This document shows positions 35,086-42,759 of a stretch of DNA of 64,000 nucleotides, piece by piece (the first letter of the stretch is position 1; the number at the start of each line of letters is the position of its first letter). The stretch comes from Pseudomonas marginalis. Lineage in GTDB: Bacteria; Pseudomonadota; Gammaproteobacteria; Pseudomonadales; Pseudomonadaceae. Made by a program: the position numbers and the translations under genes. Under the pieces are notes generated by a model. It saw nothing but the letters and a program-made list of their open reading frames with translations, was not told where the DNA came from and made no database searches. Where the stretch lies: assembly GCF_900105325.1 (NCBI RefSeq), contig NZ_FNSU01000003.1, forward strand, positions 682,001-746,000, read 5' to 3'.

Positions 35086-35163
35086 GAAGGGGCTCGTGTC
35101 AGGGAGGGCAGGCGGGAATGGCGATGATTCTAACGGGATAAAATCCAGATGCCAGCCCCGTCT

Positions 35164-36021
35164 TTACAGGCCCTGGCTGCCCCGAATCAAGTCATACGCC
35201 TTGCGCGCAATGGGGTTCGCCGTATTCGGCCGAATCCACAGGTAATACGTGACCTCCGGCAACCTCGGCAACCCATCCGTTTCGCCCAGCACGCGCATGT
35301 CCGGGCCGAGCATTTCCATGCTGCGCGGCGTCACGCCCAGGCCCGCGCGAGTGGCCGCTTTAATCCCGATCAGGTTCGACGCCAGGTACGCCTGGCGCCA
35401 GGGAATGTTCGCCCGTTCCAGCGCCTCCAGCGCGTAGCGCCGGTAGATGCTCGGCTCATCCACCAGGATCAGCGGCAGCGGCTCGCTCGGCTGGTGGATG
35501 TACTGCGCCGAACAGATCCACCACACCGGCGACGTGCGCAGCGCAAAGCCTTCCAGGTTCGGGTCGGCGCGGGTGGAGATCACCATGTCCACCTTGCCCC
35601 GGTGCAGGTCGTCCATCAGGAACGGACTGCGGCCCACGTCGATCTCCAGGCGCAGGCGCGGCGCCGAGCGGACGATATGGCTGAGGATCGGCGGCAGGAT
35701 GGTGTCGGCAATATCGTGGGGCGAGCCGATGCGCAGCACACCGCTCAGGCTGCTCTCGCGCAGGGAATTCAATGCATCGTCATTCAGCGCCAGCATCTGC
35801 CGCGCATGACGCAGCAGTTGCAGGCCGGGCTCGGTCAGTTGTTTTTGCCGGCCGCGCTTCTCGAACAGGCTGACCCCCACTTGCTGCTCCAGGCGCTGCA
35901 TATGCTGGGTCACGGACGACTGGGTGCGCGCCAGGTGCGTGCCGGCTTCGGCGAAACTGTGGTGGTCGACCACGGCGATAAAGGTGCGCAGGAGTTCAAG
36001 GTCGAGGGTCGACATGGCCAT
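35164..36021 (-). CDS. LysR-type regulator of the sulfur/amino-acid cluster
   Basis: This 285-residue protein has an N-terminal wHTH (LELLRTFIAVVDHHSFAEAGTHLARTQSSVTQHMQRLEQQVGVSLFEKRGRQKQLTEPG) and a two-lobed effector domain beginning LSGVLRIGSPHDIAD. It is divergent from the amino-acid ABC operon across a 237-bp gap and is the likely activator of that operon. Either of two ATGs (36021 or 36015) could start it. The effector is not known; an S-amino acid is a reasonable guess. Confidence 0.9.
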   Translation of the reverse strand: MAMSTLDLELLRTFIAVVDHHSFAEAGTHLARTQSSVTQHMQRLEQQVGVSLFEKRGRQKQLTEPGLQLLRHARQMLALNDDALNSLRESSLSGVLRIGSPHDIADTILPPILSHIVRSAPRLRLEIDVGRSPFLMDDLHRGKVDMVISTRADPNLEGFALRTSPVWWICSAQYIHQPSEPLPLILVDEPSIYRRYALEALERANIPWRQAYLASNLIGIKAATRAGLGVTPRSMEMLGPDMRVLGETDGLPRLPEVTYYLWIRPNTANPIARKAYDLIRGSQGL

Positions 36022-36258
36022 TTCCAGGGGCGGTTTTATATCAAGGACGTGAAGTTAAACATTACAGATATTTATGCTTTTCTGAAGATTATTTTTTCGT
36101 GGTCCAATAAATAAAGGGTTATGCCAAAAACGAAGGCGGGGCAGATACGGCAAGTTATAACGATATGAGATATTTGCATTTCCGTTGCCCGCGCACTCTC
36201 CCTAGCATGCCCCTCCATCAGGTCGGGGTACGCCGATCATTCGCCAGGGGGAAGTCCA

Positions 36259-37080
36259 ATGATGTTCAAGAAATGGTTGCCGGTGGCCCTGGGGTCGATG
36301 ATCGCCCTGGGCGGCAGTGTGGCGGCGCAGGCCGATGCGACCCTGGACAAGATCGAGCAGCGCCATGTGCTGGTGGTGGGCGTGTTGTTGTCCGGCGGGC
36401 CGTTTGGCAGCATCGATCCGGCGACGCAACAGCCCAAGGGCTTGAACGTCGACCTGGCCAATGAGCTGGGCCGTCAACTCAAGGCCGAGGTGCAGCTGGT
36501 GCCGGTATTGCCAGCCAATCGCGTGCAGTTCCTGCAACAGGGCAAGGTCGACCTGCTCATCGCCAATATGGAATGGACCGCCGAACGCGGTGAAATCCTC
36601 GGCTTCGTGCCGACGCCGTTCTACCGCGTCGGCGGTGCGGCTGCGGTGCTCAAAGACAGCCAGTTCTCCCGCTGGGAAGACCTCAAGGACCAACCCGTGT
36701 GCACCTCCCAGGGCAGCAGCTACGTCAAGCCGCTGACCGAGTTCGGCGCGCAGCTCAAGGCGTTCAAGAGCTCGTCCGAATCGCTGCTGGCCCTGCGGGG
36801 CAACAACTGCGTCGCGGCGGTGCACGACTCTACCCTGATCAACCCATTGATCAACGACAGTGCCGAATGGAAGGACTACCGCGTCCTTGGTCCGGAGCTC
36901 AACCCGGCACCGTCGGTGATCTGGACCCGTCGCGGCGAGAGTGACACCCAGGCCAAACTCGACCCGATCGTCAAGGAACTGCACCGCAGCGGCTGGCTGA
37001 TCGAGGCCCAGACCCGCAACCGCATCAGTCCGGCATCACCGGCCCTGGTGGAGTTGCAGAAACAGTTCAAGGGTGCTTGA
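36259..37080 (+). CDS. Amino-acid ABC transporter periplasmic binding protein
   Basis: The 273-residue precursor has a signal peptide (cleavage near AAQADA, residue ~27). It follows the polar-amino-acid binding-protein fold: RHVLVVGVLLSGGPFGSIDPATQQPKGLNVDLANELGRQL, LLIANMEWTAERGEILGFVPTPFY, QPVCTSQGSSY. An AGGGGGAAG ribosome binding site precedes ATG 36259. It is first of a six-gene run (two permeases, ATPase, dioxygenase-like, rhodanese-lyase). By context the ligand is probably cystine or another sulfur amino acid. Confidence 0.9.
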   Translation: MMFKKWLPVALGSMIALGGSVAAQADATLDKIEQRHVLVVGVLLSGGPFGSIDPATQQPKGLNVDLANELGRQLKAEVQLVPVLPANRVQFLQQGKVDLLIANMEWTAERGEILGFVPTPFYRVGGAAAVLKDSQFSRWEDLKDQPVCTSQGSSYVKPLTEFGAQLKAFKSSSESLLALRGNNCVAAVHDSTLINPLINDSAEWKDYRVLGPELNPAPSVIWTRRGESDTQAKLDPIVKELHRSGWLIEAQTRNRISPASPALVELQKQFKGA

Positions 37081-37087
37081 GCCGGCA

Positions 37088-37828
37088 ATGGAGATGAGCC
37101 ATCTGCTTGAGCTTTTCGTCGATTGGGCCGCGCGTATCGGCCTGAACTACACCTTCCTGCTCGACGCCTATCAGCGCGGCAGCCTGGTCCAGGGCGCGCT
37201 GACCACCGGCTTGCTGTGCCTGTTCACGATCCTCGGCAGTCTGCTGGCGGGGATCACGCTGGCGGCGATGCTGACTTCAGGCAACCCGTGGCTGGCCAAG
37301 CCGGCGCGGGTGTTTGTGGAAGTCACGCGCAACACGCCGACGCTGGTGCAGCTCTACTGCGCGTTCCTGGTGTTGAACATGCTGTTGACCCAGGCGGTCG
37401 GCGCGGCCAACCCGCTGACGCCGTTCGCCTGGGTGGTGATCGTGATCTCGCTGCACAAGGGCGCGTTTCATGCCGAGGCCTTGCGCGCCGGCATCGAAGC
37501 GGTGCCTGCCGTCACGCTGGAGGCCGCCAGCTCCCTGGCCTTCAGCCGCCGCCAGTTGCTGTGGAATGTGCAGTTGCCCCTGGCGCTGCGCTTTGCCTTG
37601 CCGTCGTTGATCAACAACCTGATCGACCTGGTGAAGATGACCGCCGTGGCCTCCGCGATTGCGGTGGGCGACATCACCTACGCGGCGATCATGATCTGGA
37701 CCCAGAGTGACAACGTACTGGAGCTGATGCTCCTGATCCTGAGCTTTTTCGGCCTGCTGAGTTTTATCGTCAATTGTGTGGGGCGCTGGCTTGAAGCGCG
37801 CCTGAGGATGCCCGGCTATGGCCATTGA
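37088..37828 (+). CDS. Amino-acid ABC permease 1
   Basis: This 246-residue HisM-type permease has five predicted helices with RVFVEVTRNTPTLVQLYCAFLVLN and the coupling loop HAEALRAGIEAVPAVTLEAASSLAFSRRQLLWNVQLPLALRFALPSLINNLIDLVKMTAVASAI. The open frame begins at a GTG (37073) inside the binding-protein gene; ATGs at 37088 and 37094 are more likely starts. It overlaps the next permease gene by 11 bp, so cotranslation is likely. It should pair with permease 2 as a heterodimer. Confidence 0.9.
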   Translation: MEMSHLLELFVDWAARIGLNYTFLLDAYQRGSLVQGALTTGLLCLFTILGSLLAGITLAAMLTSGNPWLAKPARVFVEVTRNTPTLVQLYCAFLVLNMLLTQAVGAANPLTPFAWVVIVISLHKGAFHAEALRAGIEAVPAVTLEAASSLAFSRRQLLWNVQLPLALRFALPSLINNLIDLVKMTAVASAIAVGDITYAAIMIWTQSDNVLELMLLILSFFGLLSFIVNCVGRWLEARLRMPGYGH

Positions 37829-38501
37829 TTCATTTCCCGTGCTGTCGGCGTTGTGGCAGTGGTCGCCGGCGCTGGTCGCAGGCTTTGGCCAGAATATCCT
37901 GATCAGCCTGCTGGCGATCGGCATGGGGTCGGTGCTGGGCCTGGTGATCGGTGCGTTGGCGTTGTCGCCCCTGGGCTTTGTGGCGCGGCTGTGGGTGCAG
38001 GTGTTTCGCAATGCGCCGTGGCTGGTGCTGATCTATTTCACTACCTACGTGTTCCCGTTCGAGATTCGTATCGGCAGCAGCTATGTGTCGTTCCCCGATT
38101 GGGTCAAGGTCACTATCGGCCTGGCGTTACCGGCCAGCGCCAACGTGGCGGAAATCTTCCGGGGCGCCATCGGTTCGATCCCCAGCACCCAATGGGAAGC
38201 CGCGCGGTCCCTGGCATTCACCCGTGGCCAGCTGTTTCGCTCGATCATCCTGCCGCAGTGCTTCAAGCGCATGTTGCCGCCGTGGATGAACCTCTACGCG
38301 GTAGTCACCATGGGCACCGCGCTGGCCTCGCTGGTGGGTGTGCATGACGTGATCGACACCGCGCAGATCGCCAGCAACACCGTGAACATGACCGGCTTTA
38401 CCGTGGTGATCTACCTGAGCCTGCTGGTGCTGTTCTTTGCCTATTGCTACCCGATTTCCCGCCTGACCCAACACCTGGAGCGCCGTTATGCCTTCTACTG
38501 A
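37818..38501 (+). CDS. Amino-acid ABC permease 2
   Basis: This 227-residue HisQ/GltK-type permease contains WVQVFRNAPWLVLIYFTTYVFPF near TM2-3 and the EAA-like coupling loop NVAEIFRGAIGSIPSTQWEAARSLAFTRGQLFRSIILPQCFKRMLPPWMN. It starts inside the end of permease 1 (37818), and its own end overlaps the ATPase start by 14 bp. Dense overlaps mark one translational unit. Confidence 0.9.
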   Translation: MAIDSFPVLSALWQWSPALVAGFGQNILISLLAIGMGSVLGLVIGALALSPLGFVARLWVQVFRNAPWLVLIYFTTYVFPFEIRIGSSYVSFPDWVKVTIGLALPASANVAEIFRGAIGSIPSTQWEAARSLAFTRGQLFRSIILPQCFKRMLPPWMNLYAVVTMGTALASLVGVHDVIDTAQIASNTVNMTGFTVVIYLSLLVLFFAYCYPISRLTQHLERRYAFY

Positions 38502-39312
38502 ACCCCTGGTGAGCCTGCGGGATGTGCACTTGTCGTTCGGCGCCAACCCGGTGCTCAAGGGCATCGACCTCGACGTGCTGCGCGGCCAGGCCGTGTCGAT
38601 CATCGGCCCGTCCGGCTCGGGCAAATCCACGATCCTGCGCTGCATCACCGGGCTGTTGCAGCCCCAGCGCGGCAGCATTCGCGTGGACCAGACCCAGGTC
38701 GACAGCCTGGTCCAGGAAGCCCAGCGCATCGAACTGCGCAAGCGCGTCGGCTTTGTGTTCCAGCAATACAACCTGTTCCCGCACTTGTCGGTGCTGGAAA
38801 ACCTGGTGATCGCCCCGCGCAAGGTGCTCGGTCGCAGCCGTGCCGATGCGGAAAAAGACGCGCGGGCGCTGCTGGCCAAGGTGCGCATGGAGCACAAGGC
38901 CGATGCGTACCCCGGCCAGTTGTCCGGCGGCCAGCAGCAGCGCGTGGCGATTGCCCGCGCCCTGGCGATGCGCCCGGAGCTGATCCTGTTTGACGAAGTG
39001 ACCTCGGCGCTCGACCCGGAAACCGTCGGCGAAGTGCTGACGGTGATTCGCGAATTGACCGAAGAGGGCATGACCTGCGTGCTGGTCACCCATGAAATGC
39101 GCTTCGCCGAAGAGATCAGCGACGTCGTGTACTTCACCGAAAACGGCGTGATTGTCGAGCATGGCAGCGCCACGCAGATCTTCCAGAACCCTGGCAACGA
39201 ACGCACCCGGACGTTCCTGCGCCATGCCTTGGGCGATTCGGGGCGCCGTGGCCCCATCAACCATGACCCGTACCTGTTGACCCATTTGAGCCGTTACAGC
39301 CTGTCAGTCTGA
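38488..39312 (+). CDS. Amino-acid ABC transporter ATPase
   Basis: This 274-residue ATPase has Walker A GPSGSGKST, Q-loop VFQQYNLFPHLS, signature LSGGQQQRVAIARALA, Walker B LILFDEVTSALDPE and switch His (LVTHEMRFA), the standard set for polar-amino-acid importers (GlnQ-like). It carries a ~25-residue C-terminal extension (SGRRGPINHDPYLLTHLSRYS) beyond the usual end. It is followed after 16 bp by the dioxygenase-like gene. Confidence 0.93.
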   Translation: MPSTEPLVSLRDVHLSFGANPVLKGIDLDVLRGQAVSIIGPSGSGKSTILRCITGLLQPQRGSIRVDQTQVDSLVQEAQRIELRKRVGFVFQQYNLFPHLSVLENLVIAPRKVLGRSRADAEKDARALLAKVRMEHKADAYPGQLSGGQQQRVAIARALAMRPELILFDEVTSALDPETVGEVLTVIRELTEEGMTCVLVTHEMRFAEEISDVVYFTENGVIVEHGSATQIFQNPGNERTRTFLRHALGDSGRRGPINHDPYLLTHLSRYSLSV

Positions 39313-39328
39313 TAAGAGGAAAACCGTG

Positions 39329-39925
39329 ATGAGCAACGCAAACCGTGCCGCCGTGATCGAGGCGTTTTTGCAGCAGATCCGCGTCATCAACCAGCGCGGC
39401 GTAGACCGCGCAGCCCTGGTGGACATCGTCGGCCTGCTGGAACAATTGGCCGAGCGCCGCGACCTGTTCAACTTCGAAGAATTCCCCGCGCCTGTGCCAG
39501 GGCAGGGCAGCACCGCATTCCGCTATCGCCTCAACGACGACGGCGATACGCCGACCCTGTACCTCAACTCGCTGTTGCCGGGCAAAAGCACGCTCCCGCA
39601 CAACCATGAGACCTGGGCGATCATCAGCGCGGTGGAAGGCCAGGAGATCAACTACGTCTATGCACGCAATGACGAAGGCCACGAGCCGGGCTTCACCACC
39701 CTGAGCCTGGAGAAGGAAGTGATCGTGCAGCCGGGCACGTCGATCTCGTTCCTCGGTGAAGACCTGCATGGCATCAAGGTTGAAGGTGAGCAGGCCACGT
39801 TGCATTTCCACCTGTATGGCTTGCCGCTGGAATCCCTGAACGGCCGCTACGGTGTGGACGCGGACGGCCGCATCCTCAACTACAACGCCTCGCAGATGGC
39901 GCCGTCGATCAAGGCCTATGCCTGA
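39329..39925 (+). CDS. Cysteine-dioxygenase-family cupin (thiol dioxygenase)
   Basis: This 198-residue cupin has the three iron ligands of thiol dioxygenases: His91 and His93 in LPHNHETWAII and His147 in GEDLHGIKV. Bacterial members oxidise cysteine to cysteine sulfinate or act on 3-mercaptopropionate. ATG 39329 is 8 bases after AGAGGA and gives MSNANRAAV. It lies between the ABC transporter genes and the rhodanese-lyase gene, which supports oxidation of an imported or lyase-derived thiol. Which thiol is not known. Confidence 0.88.
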   Translation: MSNANRAAVIEAFLQQIRVINQRGVDRAALVDIVGLLEQLAERRDLFNFEEFPAPVPGQGSTAFRYRLNDDGDTPTLYLNSLLPGKSTLPHNHETWAIISAVEGQEINYVYARNDEGHEPGFTTLSLEKEVIVQPGTSISFLGEDLHGIKVEGEQATLHFHLYGLPLESLNGRYGVDADGRILNYNASQMAPSIKAYA

Positions 39926-39964
39926 CGCGTTGCCGTCACTTTTCTCTTAATTGTTGGGACTTCC

Positions 39965-42667
39965 ATGAGCCAGACCATCACCCCACGTCAACTGCAGCAA
40001 TGGCTGTTCGATGGGCAGGAAATCGCCGTGTTCGACGTGCGCGAACACGGGCAATACGGCGAAGCCCACCTGTTCCATGGGGTGAACCTGCCCTATAGCC
40101 GCCTGGAGCTGGAGGTACGCCGCCTGGCGCCCAACCCGCAGGTGAGGCTGGTGATCTATGACCAGGATGGCGGCGAGGTGGCGGCGCTGGTTGCCGCGCG
40201 TTTGCAGGCGCTGGGCTACCGCCGCGCGCATGTGCTGGAGGGCGGTGCCGAGGGTTGGCAGGCGGCGGGGTTGCAGCTGTTTGCCGGTGTGCATGTGCCG
40301 TCCAAGGCCTTTGGCGAATTGGTCGAAGAGGCCAGCCATACGCCTCACGTCACCGCCCGGCAACTGGCCGATTGGCAAGCCAGTGGCGAGCCGCTGGTGG
40401 TGCTGGACGGGCGACCGTTCGAGGAGTACCGCAAGATGACCATCCCCGGTTCCATCTGCTGCCCCAACGGTGAGCTGGGCTACCGCGTACAGGATCTGGT
40501 GCCGGATGAACGCACGCCCATCGTTATCAACTGTGCAGGACGCACCCGCAGCATTATCGGCGCCCAGACGCTGATCAACCTGGGCCTTAAAAACCCTGTC
40601 TATGCCTTGGAAAACGGTACCCAGGGCTGGTACCTGGAAGATTTCCAGCTGGAACATGGCAGTACTCGGCGCTATGCCGATCAGGTCAAAGGCGACCTCG
40701 CCTCGCAGCGTCTGGCGGCACGGCAGTTGGCGGGGCGGGCAGGGGTGGTCGAGGTGTCAGCGGATCAAGTCCGGCTGTGGGCCGAGGACGCGCAACGCAG
40801 CCTGTTCCTGTGTGATGTGCGCACTGCTGAGGAATTTGCCCTCGGCTCGTTGCCAGGCGCGCAACATACGCCGGGCGGGCAGTTGATCCAGGCCACCGAC
40901 CTGTATATCGGCGTGCGCCAGGCGCGCATCGTGCTGGTGGACAGCGATGGCGTGCGTGCGCCGATTGTCGCCAGTTGGCTGCGTCAACTCGGGCACCAAG
41001 CCTATGTGCTCAGCGGTGGTATCGACAGCAGTCTGGCGCTGCCGGTGTTGCCGACGGTGGCGTATGAGCCGTTGCCGCTGATCAGCGCCCAGGCCCTGGC
41101 GCTGGAATTGAGCGATGTGAACCTGATCGACCTGCGCCCGAGCATGGCCTACCGCAGGGGCCATATTGCCGGGTCCCGCTGGTCGATTCGTGCGCGGCTC
41201 AAGACCGACCATCGTCCCTTGGTGCTGGTGGCGGATGACCCGGTATTGGCGGCCTTTGCTGCCGAAGGCCTGTCGGCCCGGTTGCTCGACGGTGGCTTCG
41301 CTGCCTGGGCCTCGGCCGGCCTGCCGGTCAACCAGGATCCGCAGACACCGCCCGACGCCGAGTGCATCGACTTCCTGTTTTTCACCCACGACCGTCACAA
41401 CGGCAACAAGGACGCCGCGCGCCAGTACCTGGCCTGGGAAATCGGCCTGCTCGCGCAAATGAGCGAAGCGGAAATCGCCAGCCTTCAGCCGTTGGCACCT
41501 GTGTCGCGGGTGCGCACGCGCTTGATCCATGCCGCGCGTACCGAAAAAGGTCATGGCGGCCGCGCAGTCAATGTGCCGATTACGCGCCTGAGCACCGTGC
41601 TGTTCGACAACCTGGCGCAGATGCGCGACGCCCGTGCCCGCCGCGACAGCGAGCGGGTGCTGACCTACGGCGCGCGTGGCAACCCGACCTCCCATGCGCT
41701 GGAAGACCTGGTCACCGAGCTGGAGGGCGGCTTTCGCACGCGGCTCTACGGCACGGGCCTGGCGGCGGCGGCCCAGGTGTTCCTGGCCTACCTGCGCCCC
41801 GGCGATCATGTGCTGATCACCGACGCGGTGTATTCCCCGGTGCGCAAGCTGGCACGTGAATTCCTCCAGCCGTTCGGCATCGAGGTCAGCTACTTCGCAC
41901 CCGATGGCAAGGGGCTGGAAGCGCAACTGCAAGCCAACACCCGGCTGGTCTACGCCGAAGTGCCGGGCTCACTGTTGTATGAGCTGTGCGATCTGCCGGC
42001 GATTGCCGCGTTGTGCAAGCCACGCGACATCCTGCTCGCCGTCGACAACACCTGGGGCTCGGGCTACCTGTACCGGCCACTGGCGTTGGGCGCGGATATT
42101 TCGATCATGGCCCTGACCAAATACCTCGGCGGCCACAGCGACGTGATGATGGGCAGCGTGTGCACCACACCAGCCGCCTGGCCTGCGCTGGGCAGGATGA
42201 GCGACACCTTCGGCAACGCGGTGAGTGCCGACGACGCCTACCTGATCCTGCGCGGCGCACGCACCCTGGCCTCGCGCCTGGATGTGCACGAACGCCAGGC
42301 CGTGGACATCGCCCTGTGGTTGCAGGCGCAACCGCAGGTCAAGCGCGTGTTCCATCCGGCCTTGCCCGGGCATCCTGGGCATGGGTTGTGGCGCCGGGAC
42401 TTCACCGGCAGCAATGGGTTGTTGTCGTTTGAACTGATGAATGCAGACGCCGCTTACGTCGAGCGGTTTATCGACGGCTTGCAGCTGTTCGGCCTGGGCG
42501 CTTCGTGGGGCGGCTATGAAAGCCTGGTCACCGTGGCCGACACCGGCGACCGCGACAGTGCGGCCGACCGTGGGCTGAACCCGGTGGTGCGCCTGCATAT
42601 CGGTCTGGAAGATGTGGCGGCGTTGATTGAGGATCTGCAACGCGGCTTTGTACGTGCCGTTCTGTGA
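39965..42667 (+). CDS. Fusion of four rhodanese modules with a cystathionine beta-lyase
   Basis: The protein has 900 residues. Residues 1-~110, ~125-235, ~265-355 and ~375-455 are rhodanese-like modules. Only the second has a catalytic cysteine (Cys190 in INCAGRTRSIIG). The others have Asp in that loop (IYDQDGG, LVDSDGV, VADDPVL). Residues ~515-900 form a complete Cys/Met-metabolism PLP enzyme: RTRLIHAARTEKGHGGRAVNVPITRLSTVLFDNL, TYGARGNPTSHALED, DNTWGSGYLYRPL, PLP Lys719 in MALTKYLGGHSD, GSNGLLSFEL. No stop, frameshift or good internal ribosome binding site is seen near 41480-41520. It is last in the amino-acid ABC run. The lyase could make thiol or persulfide sulfur that the rhodanese accepts; this is inference. 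Confidence 0.9.
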   Translation: MSQTITPRQLQQWLFDGQEIAVFDVREHGQYGEAHLFHGVNLPYSRLELEVRRLAPNPQVRLVIYDQDGGEVAALVAARLQALGYRRAHVLEGGAEGWQAAGLQLFAGVHVPSKAFGELVEEASHTPHVTARQLADWQASGEPLVVLDGRPFEEYRKMTIPGSICCPNGELGYRVQDLVPDERTPIVINCAGRTRSIIGAQTLINLGLKNPVYALENGTQGWYLEDFQLEHGSTRRYADQVKGDLASQRLAARQLAGRAGVVEVSADQVRLWAEDAQRSLFLCDVRTAEEFALGSLPGAQHTPGGQLIQATDLYIGVRQARIVLVDSDGVRAPIVASWLRQLGHQAYVLSGGIDSSLALPVLPTVAYEPLPLISAQALALELSDVNLIDLRPSMAYRRGHIAGSRWSIRARLKTDHRPLVLVADDPVLAAFAAEGLSARLLDGGFAAWASAGLPVNQDPQTPPDAECIDFLFFTHDRHNGNKDAARQYLAWEIGLLAQMSEAEIASLQPLAPVSRVRTRLIHAARTEKGHGGRAVNVPITRLSTVLFDNLAQMRDARARRDSERVLTYGARGNPTSHALEDLVTELEGGFRTRLYGTGLAAAAQVFLAYLRPGDHVLITDAVYSPVRKLAREFLQPFGIEVSYFAPDGKGLEAQLQANTRLVYAEVPGSLLYELCDLPAIAALCKPRDILLAVDNTWGSGYLYRPLALGADISIMALTKYLGGHSDVMMGSVCTTPAAWPALGRMSDTFGNAVSADDAYLILRGARTLASRLDVHERQAVDIALWLQAQPQVKRVFHPALPGHPGHGLWRRDFTGSNGLLSFELMNADAAYVERFIDGLQLFGLGASWGGYESLVTVADTGDRDSAADRGLNPVVRLHIGLEDVAALIEDLQRGFVRAVL

Positions 42668-42759
42668 CCGACAGGTTCTGTAATAAAAACGCCATTGCGC
42701 TGGGGATTAAATTCGGGACGGGCTATTTTGGTGCATCTCAATAACTAGAGTAGCCATGG

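Noticed and set aside
41495..42667. Separate metC gene with its own start after the rhodanese modules
   Set aside because: No ATG with a ribosome binding site is present near the boundary; only a GTG around 41500 could serve. Kept as one fusion, with the doubt stated.
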